Source: Blautia sp. OF03-15BH
Lineage (GTDB): Bacteria > Bacillota > Clostridia > Lachnospirales > Lachnospiraceae
Direction: 5' to 3'
Length of the DNA stretch: 64,000 nucleotides
NCBI RefSeq assembly: GCF_003463065.1
Contig: NZ_QSCM01000001.1
Location: 558,001 to 622,000 of the forward strand
Shown here: positions 47,450-54,155 of the stretch, piece by piece
Position numbering within the stretch: the stretch's first letter is position 1
Layout: each line of letters starts with the position of its first letter
The notes under the pieces: generated by a model
The model's database searches: none
What the model saw: only the letters and a program-made list of their open reading frames with translations
What the model was told of the DNA's origin: nothing
Translations under genes and position numbers: made by a program

Positions 47450-49569
47450 TCTTTGTTCTCCTCTTCCGTCTCCTGCGGTTCTGTATTTTCCGTATTGATC
47501 TGCCTGCCATAAAAACCGGCCTGGTTCAGTCTTTTCAGAACGGCCGGAAGTGAGACATTGTCGGTCTGTACCAGCATCAGATACAGTTCTCCGCTTTCAG
47601 AAATTCCCCAGACGTCATTTTCTCTCACTACTGTACACAGCACCTGATCTGCCTCTTCCAGAGAGCGTCCCGGATGTTCCAGCTGCAGAAGAACATAAGA
47701 GGCCATTCTCTGTTCTCTCATATCATGCTGAAGTTCCAACCGCTCCTCAAAATATTCTGTTTTTAATATATGCGTTCCTTCTACATACTGCTTATCCTTC
47801 ACGGCTTCCTGATATTCCAGGGCACGAAGAAGGGCGGTTTCCACCAGTCCGCACAGGATCTTGAACAGATTCAGGTAGTATAAAGACAGCTGCTCACGTT
47901 TTGCTTCATGAATACAGATTAACATAACCAGTGCCCCGTTTCTCCGGATCCCAGCCATAAACATCGGATAATTTTTCAAAAAGTCGCGATTGACCCATAT
48001 TTTATCCTTTTCCAGAACTTCCATTGCTGCTGCATACTCACTTAGCTTCAGAGAGTGGGGATACTCTTGTTTTGCCCGGGCAGATGCCGCTTCCAGCCGT
48101 CCGTAGCCCTTCTCCGGATTCAGTGTGTACAGTCCAAGGCTTTTATTTTCCAGAACATCTTCCAGAACCTGTACCGTTTCAAGAAAAAGCTCCTGCGGAC
48201 GAATGACATCCAGTTTTCTTGTAATGTCAAAAATTTTTCCGAAACTGTCTTTGCTTCCAAGAATCTGTTTTTTATAGAGATTCTTGTCTTCCAGCGTTTC
48301 CTGGTACATCTCGCGGGTACGGAAAAGTTTTTCCTGGATCAGCTGGTTTTCTTCTTTTACAAACTGGATATTTTCCTTATTCTTCATACGGACATAACCG
48401 CAGATTGCTCCTACAGCAAAGTAAAAAATAAAAGGGATCCAGTTTGAAGGTTCATAAAACAGAACGTACCAGCTAATATCCTCTCGTTCAAACTGCCGGA
48501 TCAGTGAAACGGCCTCTGCTAGTGCCGCTGCAATTCCATAATTGATCCCGTATAAACTGCTGAATAATACAATAAATAACAGCCGAAGATCGATCATCTG
48601 AAATTGTGCCTGATTTCCCAGCACACCATTCAACCATTCAAATAACAAAAATACAACTGCAAACTCCAGGATCTTTAAACCTGCTTTCTGCTTTAAGAGC
48701 AGATAACGGAGGCTGTCTAAAGGACCTTTTTCCTTCTTTCTCCGCCGTTTATATGCTTCATACAACCCCGGAAGTTCTTCCAGAATAGAAATCTTTGGAA
48801 ACCATCCATATTGATAGCGAATGACTTTGTCATCTTCCGGCATATTTTCCAGAATACTCTCTCCGGTATAAGCTATTTTCAAAAATGGACACGACTGGTT
48901 CAGTTTTTTTCCGAAATCCTGAAAGGTATGTTTAAATACATTCGGTATATTCAGACTGTCTTCCTTCTCATTCCAGTTATCAAATACTTTATATAAAAGT
49001 CCTGCCAGATCCTGCGGGTTCAGAAAAAACAGCTGCTGCTCTTTCTTTTCCTGAAATACCAGTGTCCCGCTCCGGGAGATTTCATCAAATATAAGATTTA
49101 GAAAATCTTTTTCATACTGCTCCGAATATAAATAAGGTGCCCGGATGATCTTGATTCCGATCTCATAAAGCTTTGCCAGTTCTCTTCCCAGTCTTTCCAC
49201 TTCAGAAACAAGAAGTGTTTTTCCAGTCAAAGTATCATAATTGTTTTCTGGTCCTGTCAGATAAATGATCCTTATCTGCCGTTTTTTGCGGCAGCACTGC
49301 AGCACACGGCGCAGCATATCTGCCTCTCCCTGCAATTCTCCGTGAAATGACAAATAATTAGAAAAATAAACAACCTGTTCAAATTCATAAGTATGAAAAA
49401 GATCTTCCAGTTCCTCTTCACTCTGCGTAAACGGACGAACAAGCAGATTCTTTCTTCTGTTTGTTTTTACTATCGTATCTCCCAAAAGCATTACCAGACT
49501 TTCCGGAAATGCTTCTTCGATAAATTCATTCGTGATATAGCCTGTATTTCCGACTAATAGGGTTCTCAT
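47437..49569 (-). CDS. pelD: SDR-PelD fusion, c-di-GMP receptor of the Pel-type system
   Basis: A 710-residue protein. Residues 1-270 form a Rossmann (SDR/epimerase-like) domain: LLVGNTGYITNEF at the N-terminus, VVYFSNYLS, IIYLTGPENN; the usual YxxxK pair is not obvious, so it may be inactive. Four transmembrane helices cover about 300-405, then a coiled coil, a GAF-like domain (about 455-600) and a degenerate GGDEF domain. The last has REND (RxxD, residues 649-652) followed after five residues by ESGEL (658-662) in place of GGDEF: a kept c-di-GMP inhibitory site on a dead cyclase, as in Pseudomonas PelD. The start at 49569 has GGAGAG upstream. It is first in the nine-gene operon. Confidence 0.9.
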   Translation of the reverse strand: MRTLLVGNTGYITNEFIEEAFPESLVMLLGDTIVKTNRRKNLLVRPFTQSEEELEDLFHTYEFEQVVYFSNYLSFHGELQGEADMLRRVLQCCRKKRQIRIIYLTGPENNYDTLTGKTLLVSEVERLGRELAKLYEIGIKIIRAPYLYSEQYEKDFLNLIFDEISRSGTLVFQEKKEQQLFFLNPQDLAGLLYKVFDNWNEKEDSLNIPNVFKHTFQDFGKKLNQSCPFLKIAYTGESILENMPEDDKVIRYQYGWFPKISILEELPGLYEAYKRRRKKEKGPLDSLRYLLLKQKAGLKILEFAVVFLLFEWLNGVLGNQAQFQMIDLRLLFIVLFSSLYGINYGIAAALAEAVSLIRQFEREDISWYVLFYEPSNWIPFIFYFAVGAICGYVRMKNKENIQFVKEENQLIQEKLFRTREMYQETLEDKNLYKKQILGSKDSFGKIFDITRKLDVIRPQELFLETVQVLEDVLENKSLGLYTLNPEKGYGRLEAASARAKQEYPHSLKLSEYAAAMEVLEKDKIWVNRDFLKNYPMFMAGIRRNGALVMLICIHEAKREQLSLYYLNLFKILCGLVETALLRALEYQEAVKDKQYVEGTHILKTEYFEERLELQHDMREQRMASYVLLQLEHPGRSLEEADQVLCTVVRENDVWGISESGELYLMLVQTDNVSLPAVLKRLNQAGFYGRQINTENTEPQETEEENKECRQ

Positions 49570-49589
49570 TTTTTCTCTCCATCCAGACT

Positions 49590-49617
49590 TTTGTATCTCG
49601 GTAAAGCGTACATTCAA
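49590..49617 (-). promoter_or_regulatory. Possible promoter of the Pel-type operon
   Basis: TTGAAT (49612-49617) and TACAAA (49590-49595) are 16 bp apart on the minus strand. The -35 lies in the U-tail of the preceding terminator, and only about 50 bases separate that terminator from pelD, so the operon promoter must be here or transcription reads through. Both boxes are weak. Confidence 0.4.
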
Positions 49618-49648
49618 AAAAGCTGTGGAAAGCGAATTCCACAGCTGT
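49615..49648 (-). terminator. Terminator between the GGDEF-REC-HD-GYP gene and pelD
   Basis: AGCTGTGGAA pairs perfectly with TTCCACAGCT around a 6-base loop, followed by a T-run on the minus strand. Confidence 0.85.
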
Positions 49649-49664
49649 TCTTATTCTTTCTATT

Positions 49665-51740
49665 TCAAAAATCTTCCGATTCTTTTGCTATGGTCTGAAG
49701 GAAAAACTCCTTTGTTTTTCTGTTATCTTTCAGAAATGAAGCTTTCTTCCTGCCAAGAGCCGTTTTCTCATACTCCTGACGGATCTTTGTATGAATACTC
49801 TTCAAACATTCCAGAAGGATCGGATTGAAACTGCCGCGCTCACCATCCAGGATCATTTTCAAAGCAGTTTCATGGGAATAGGCTTTCCGGTAAGCCCGGT
49901 CGTTGACCAGGGCATTGTAAGTATCTGCAAGAGAAACGATCTGTGCAGCTATGGGGATCTCTTCTCCCTTCAGTCCGTCCGGATACCCTTTCCCGTCATA
50001 TCGTTCATGATGCCAGCGACAGATCTGATAAGCTGTTTTCAAAAGCGGTTCCTCCTGATACATGCCAAGATTTTTCAGGATAGAAGCGCCAATGAGGGTA
50101 TGTTTTTTCATCTCCTCAAATTCTTCCGTGGTCAGTTTCTCCTGTTTATTCAGAATACTTTCCGGAATCCCGATCTTTCCAATATCATGAAGTGAAGCGG
50201 CTGTACAGATCCGAAGACGGTCCGTCCAGCTGAGCGGATACTGTTCGGTCCGATGGACCAGTTCCTCCAGAAGCCATTTTGTCAGCATATTGATATAGAG
50301 CACATGAGGGCCACTCTCTCCGCTCCGGAATTCTACGATCTCACTTAAGATGGCGATCATCATACGGTTGTTTTTCTCTTTTTCATAGAGCTGGTCTGTT
50401 ACCAGATCGACCAGACGACGCTGCCTCGCATAAAGCTTGATGGTATTCATGACGCGCCGATAGACCACCTGGGCATCAAAGGGACGACTGATATAGTCGG
50501 CAACTCCAAGCTCATACGCCCGCCGTATCGTAGCTGCCGAGTCCTCACTTGAGATCATGATCACAGGAATCTCCTCGATCCAGTGATTTTTCGCCATCTC
50601 TTCCAATACTTCAAATCCGTTCTTCAAAGGCATCACAATATCCAGAAGCACCAGAGAAATATCCGTACCATATCTTTGGAGCTGTTCCAGACATTCCTCT
50701 CCGTTTTCCACTTCCAGGATCTCAAGTTCCTGTCCGAGCATTTCCCTGAGAAGCAAACGGTTCATCTCCGAATCATCCACGATCATGACCCGGTGACTTT
50801 TGGATTTTTTAGGATTTTGGGGATTTTCCGCCTTCTCTTCTCCCGGATTCTGAAATTTCCTTTCTTCTGTCACCACCATATTTTTCTGTATTTTGGCCTG
50901 GTACATAAAATGATCCGCCCGGTTGACAGCTTCCTCCAGCGTTTCTTCCTTCATCCGGACACCGCCGATACTCACAGAGAGTCGGATTTTCTCATATTCC
51001 TGGATCCGTGTCTGATGGATCTCCTCCTGGATCGTATGAAGCTTCTGTACAAAATCCGCTTCTCCGATATCCTTCAGGATCAAAAGAAATTCATCTCCAC
51101 CGTAACGCACCAGGATATCTGATTTCCGGATACACTTTCGGATGACCTTTACCACGGCATCCAGCACCTTATCTCCTGCCCGGTGTCCGTAAGTGTCATT
51201 GTACATCTTGAAATCATCCAGATCAATCATGGCCACTCCGGCAGCTTCTTTCGTTTTTTTCAACCGGTCTTCATAATATCTTCTGTTATAGGTTCTCGTC
51301 AGGGCATCTGTATAAAGCTCTTTATTATACCCTGTCAGCTTCTTCAGAAGGTGCATTCTTCCATCGTTATCCACCAGTGCATCTTCATCCAACTGGCTGA
51401 TCAGTTCGATCACACACGGCTCTCCGTCTACTTCCACATAATGAGAGATCACCTGATAAATGGTGGAGTCTAAAAATTCCAGTTTGCTTCTCTGTTTTTT
51501 ATCCCTGAAGGTCTTCATGGAGATACAGTTTTCACAGAAACGGTTCTTTTTCCAGAATTCATAACACTGGCAGGTAAACGCTCCATGCTCATTGAGATGA
51601 TTTTCATCCCGTTCAAAATTTTTTTGATCCAGAATGCGTACAATAGAAAATACTTTCCTCATCTCGTTCAGAAATTCTTCCGCTTCCTGAGCAGTCATTG
51701 TTTCCTTTTCTTCTGTTTCTTCTGTAATATCGTTCTCCAT
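49665..51740 (-). CDS. Cyclic-di-GMP protein with GGDEF, REC and HD-GYP domains
   Basis: A 691-residue soluble protein. The N-terminal part has a Cys cluster (Cys57, 59, 69 and 72: CQCYEFWKKNRFCENC) that could bind metal, FeS or haem. The GGDEF domain has intact RYGGDEF (about 213) and an RxxD inhibitory site five residues earlier (RKSD). The REC domain has the phosphoacceptor in LLDIVMP (about 366). The HD-GYP domain has HDIGKIG (about 517) and HHERYDGKGYPDG (about 580). Synthesis and breakdown of c-di-GMP are thus both predicted in one phospho-regulated protein. It ends 95 bases before pelD, separated by a terminator. AAGGAGAG precedes the start. Confidence 0.93.
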   Translation of the reverse strand: MENDITEETEEKETMTAQEAEEFLNEMRKVFSIVRILDQKNFERDENHLNEHGAFTCQCYEFWKKNRFCENCISMKTFRDKKQRSKLEFLDSTIYQVISHYVEVDGEPCVIELISQLDEDALVDNDGRMHLLKKLTGYNKELYTDALTRTYNRRYYEDRLKKTKEAAGVAMIDLDDFKMYNDTYGHRAGDKVLDAVVKVIRKCIRKSDILVRYGGDEFLLILKDIGEADFVQKLHTIQEEIHQTRIQEYEKIRLSVSIGGVRMKEETLEEAVNRADHFMYQAKIQKNMVVTEERKFQNPGEEKAENPQNPKKSKSHRVMIVDDSEMNRLLLREMLGQELEILEVENGEECLEQLQRYGTDISLVLLDIVMPLKNGFEVLEEMAKNHWIEEIPVIMISSEDSAATIRRAYELGVADYISRPFDAQVVYRRVMNTIKLYARQRRLVDLVTDQLYEKEKNNRMMIAILSEIVEFRSGESGPHVLYINMLTKWLLEELVHRTEQYPLSWTDRLRICTAASLHDIGKIGIPESILNKQEKLTTEEFEEMKKHTLIGASILKNLGMYQEEPLLKTAYQICRWHHERYDGKGYPDGLKGEEIPIAAQIVSLADTYNALVNDRAYRKAYSHETALKMILDGERGSFNPILLECLKSIHTKIRQEYEKTALGRKKASFLKDNRKTKEFFLQTIAKESEDF

Positions 51741-51767
51741 TCTTTTCTGCTCTCCTTGTCTTGTTCC

Positions 51768-51827
51768 GTAAAGCGGACATTCGCAATCCGCGCACTTGAA
51801 GCGGGGGAATGCTTATCTGCGTTCAAG
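51768..51827 (-). repeat. Short copy of an intergenic repeat in the leader of the GGDEF-REC-HD-GYP gene
   Basis: The plus strand reads GTAAAGCGGACATTCGCAATCC joined to CGCACTTGAAGCGGGGGAATGC and TTATCTGCGTTCAAG. The same two halves occur at 57201-57362, where about 100 bases separate them. It contains two small stems (GCGGA/TCCGC and AAGC.../GCTT). It sits 28 bases upstream of the start codon, so it is in the 5' region of the mRNA. Confidence 0.7.
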
Positions 51828-51906
51828 TCACCGTACTGCTCCACGCCTTGTTTATTCATATTTCTTTATTATAACATCACCCCCAAAAACTGTACAGAAC
51901 ATTTTT

Positions 51907-52734
51907 TTACTTTCTTTTTCCAAGCTGCCAGAAGGCTACCGCACTGGCAGCTGCCACATTCAGAGAATCGACACCATGGGACATCGGAATCCGAACCGTG
52001 TAATCACAGTCCGCAATAGTGGACGATGCAAGCCCGTCTCCTTCCGTGCCAAGGATCAGTGCCAGTTTCTCTTCGCTCATGAGTTTCGGATCATCAATGC
52101 TCACGGAATCATCCGAAAGAGCCAGCGCCGCTGTCCGAAATCCCAGCATTTTTAACTTTTTCAGGCCTTCCTCCGGCCAGGACAGCTCTTTATCCACAAA
52201 CGCCCAGGGAATCTGAAATACCGTCCCCATACTCACACGGATCGAGCGTCGGTAAAGTGGATTGCTGCAGTCTGTGGTCAGAAGCACCGCATCGATATTG
52301 AGTGCCGCTGCCGAGCGGAAAATAGCTCCGACGTTTGTGGGATTCACCACGTTTTCCAGAATTGCTACTCTTGATGCATCCCGGCAGACTTCTTCGATCT
52401 TTTTCGGAGCCGGCCGGTACATGGCGCAAAGCATGCCTCTGGTCAGGTTATACCCCGTCATCTTTGACAGCACGTCAAACTCTGCAGTAAATACAGGAAG
52501 ACCTTCAAACCGTTCCACAATGTCCCAGCTCTCCCCCCGTACTCTTCCTTTTTCCGCCAGAAACGCGGCCGGTCTGCAGCCAGCTGCCAGAGCCCGTTCT
52601 ATGACTTTTGGACTCTCCGCTATAAACATCCCCTTCTCCGGCTCATGCCTGTTCAGAAGCTGATTTTCTGTCAGCCGTGTGAACACATCCAGTTCCGGGG
52701 CTTCAAAATCTGTGATCTCTATGATATTTGCCAT
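51907..52734 (-). CDS. TrmH/SpoU family RNA 2'-O-methyltransferase
   Basis: A 275-residue SPOUT methyltransferase. The N-terminal substrate-binding part (about 1-95) includes ESPKVIERALAAG. The C-terminal knot shows the three SPOUT motifs: NVVNPTNVGAIFRSAAAL, LALILGTEGDGLASSTIADC and VRIPMSHGVDSLNVAAASAV. It uses SAM to methylate a ribose in tRNA or 23S rRNA; the exact target cannot be told. The start lies 183 bases from the exchanger stop, with a terminator in between. Confidence 0.92.
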   Translation of the reverse strand: MANIIEITDFEAPELDVFTRLTENQLLNRHEPEKGMFIAESPKVIERALAAGCRPAAFLAEKGRVRGESWDIVERFEGLPVFTAEFDVLSKMTGYNLTRGMLCAMYRPAPKKIEEVCRDASRVAILENVVNPTNVGAIFRSAAALNIDAVLLTTDCSNPLYRRSIRVSMGTVFQIPWAFVDKELSWPEEGLKKLKMLGFRTAALALSDDSVSIDDPKLMSEEKLALILGTEGDGLASSTIADCDYTVRIPMSHGVDSLNVAAASAVAFWQLGKRK

Positions 52735-52866
52735 CTTTTTTCTCCTCTGTTTCTGAAACCATTCGTACCTGTCACCAGCCTGCAGAAAACAGATCTTTTG
52801 ACAGGCTGTCCGGCGGACATCCCCGCCTCCAGATAGATTTTACACGATTCCGTTCTTCCTGACCAC

Positions 52867-52916
52867 AAAAAAATACTGCTGCCGACGATCGAACGCCGAA
52901 AACAGCAGTATTTTTG
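52867..52916 (-). terminator. Terminator after the exchanger gene
   Basis: AAATACTGCTG pairs with CAGCAGTATTT, followed by a T-run on the minus strand. It starts right after the exchanger stop codon. Confidence 0.85.
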
Positions 52917-52917
52917 T

Positions 52918-53898
52918 TTACCGGATACAAATATAAACAACATAGGCAGCATACAGAAGCACCATCAGGATTCCTTCCTTCCGGTCCAGTTCTTTTTTGG
53001 TCCAGGCCATGATCCATACGATCACGCTGAACACGATCAGGATCACAATATCAATGATATTCTCTGTCAGGAAAGCCATGGGACTGATCGCTGCAGCCAT
53101 ACCAAGAACCATGAGGATGTTGAAGATATTGGAGCCGATGACATTTCCAAGAGCCATATCCACTTCTTTTTTCTTTGCCGCTACCACAGAGGTGACAAGC
53201 TCCGGAAGGCTGGTTCCAAAGGCCACGATCGTAAGACCGATCAGGTTCTGGCTGATTCCCATAGCAGAAGCCACTGTCGTTGCTCCATCCACGACCCAGT
53301 CGCTTCCAAGGGCAATGGCTGCTGCGCCAACGATGATGAAGATCAGGCTCTTTGGTATCGGCATAACCGTCATTCCCTCTGCCTCCGCCAAAAGTTCCCC
53401 CTCTTCTCCTGCTTCGCCTTTCCCTGATTTTCTGGCAGAACGGATCATATAAAGAAGGAAAAGAGCAAAGAGAACGATAAAGACAGCTCCGTCAACACGG
53501 CCCAGTGTCATACCAACGGCTCCCAGGATCAGAAGCAGGACCGCACAGCCGATCGACAATGGAAAATCTCTTTTTAAGATCCCGATCTGAACGGCAACCG
53601 GTGTCAGTACTGCACAGACACCCACAACGATCATCAGGTTAAAAATATTGGATCCAACGGCATTGCTCACAGCCAGTGCATTATTTCCAGAAACAGAAGC
53701 TGTGATGCTGACAGCTGTCTCCGGAAGACTGGTTCCCATAGCCACAATGGTCATACCGATGATCAGAGACGGCACATGAAACCGTTTGGCAATGCTGCTG
53801 CAGCCCTCCACGAAAGCATCCGCACCCTTTACCAGAAGCAGAAAACCAAGCACCAGAAGCAGGATCGCATAAGGGATTCCCTGAAAAAATTCACTCAT
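52918..53898 (-). CDS. Sodium/calcium exchanger family protein (CaCA, YrbG type)
   Basis: A 326-residue antiporter with about ten transmembrane helices in two inverted halves. Each half carries the alpha-repeat: TIVAMGTSLPETAVSI (about 50-65) and TIVAFGTSLPELVTSVVA (about 222-239), with the ion-binding Glu. Asn-rich VGSNIFN occurs twice. The central loop is acidic (GEAGEEGELLAEAEG). A manganese-type riboswitch leader upstream suggests the physiological ion may be Mn2+ or that it answers to metal stress, although Ca2+ is the family default. It is transcribed alone, between its riboswitch and terminator. Confidence 0.92.
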   Translation of the reverse strand: MSEFFQGIPYAILLLVLGFLLLVKGADAFVEGCSSIAKRFHVPSLIIGMTIVAMGTSLPETAVSITASVSGNNALAVSNAVGSNIFNLMIVVGVCAVLTPVAVQIGILKRDFPLSIGCAVLLLILGAVGMTLGRVDGAVFIVLFALFLLYMIRSARKSGKGEAGEEGELLAEAEGMTVMPIPKSLIFIIVGAAAIALGSDWVVDGATTVASAMGISQNLIGLTIVAFGTSLPELVTSVVAAKKKEVDMALGNVIGSNIFNILMVLGMAAAISPMAFLTENIIDIVILIVFSVIVWIMAWTKKELDRKEGILMVLLYAAYVVYICIR

Positions 53899-53971
53899 AA
53901 TGTCTCCTCCGTTTTTCTGAATTTATTTTTTCCATTTTCGGCTGTTCCAAATCACAAAGTTTCCAAAAAAC

Positions 53972-54021
53972 AAAAAACCCACGTATGCTTCTCCGCCCAA
54001 AAAGCGAAAAACCATACGTGA
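53972..54021 (-). terminator. Expression-platform terminator of the metal riboswitch
   Basis: On the minus strand CACGTATGG...GCATACGTGGG forms a stem of about 9 bp followed by TTTTTTG. Its 5' arm overlaps the 3' strand of the aptamer P1 (ACTCACG), so ligand binding should block it and allow exchanger expression. Confidence 0.8.
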
Positions 54022-54107
54022 GTCTCATTCTTTAAGATTTGCCAGGTGCTTTAAAAGCACCGCGTCTGTTGACAAACCGCACCTGCGTGTGAACTACTCC
54101 CCCACGG
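54017..54107 (-). ncRNA. yybP-ykoY-like (Mn2+-sensing) riboswitch aptamer
   Basis: Read on the minus strand, the leader has the class landmarks in order: GGGGGAGTAG after a CGTG P1 strand (54091-54107), an internal stem GCGGTTTGTCAACAGACGC, a GGTGC/GCACC hairpin, and AATGAGACTCACG closing P1 (54017-54026). The GGGGAGUAG and GUCAACA/GAGAC combination is typical of yybP-ykoY RNAs, known to bind Mn2+ and to control cation exporters. A terminator that competes with P1 follows. The class is assigned by eye; a covariance search was not possible. Confidence 0.78.
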
Positions 54108-54126
54108 AAATATTCAGATCGTACTA

Positions 54127-54155
54127 ATCATAGCGGATGTGTCTTTTTTTGTCAA
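54127..54155 (-). promoter_or_regulatory. Promoter of the riboswitch-exchanger transcript
   Basis: A perfect TTGACA (54150-54155) and TATGAT (54127-54132) with a 17-bp spacer. The -35 box contains the TGA stop codon of the upstream GGDEF-EAL gene. Confidence 0.8.

Noticed and set aside
54091..54107. c-di-GMP riboswitch upstream of the exchanger
   Set aside because: Considered because of the neighbouring c-di-GMP genes, but GEMM landmarks are absent and the GGGGAGUAG/GAGAC pattern fits yybP-ykoY.
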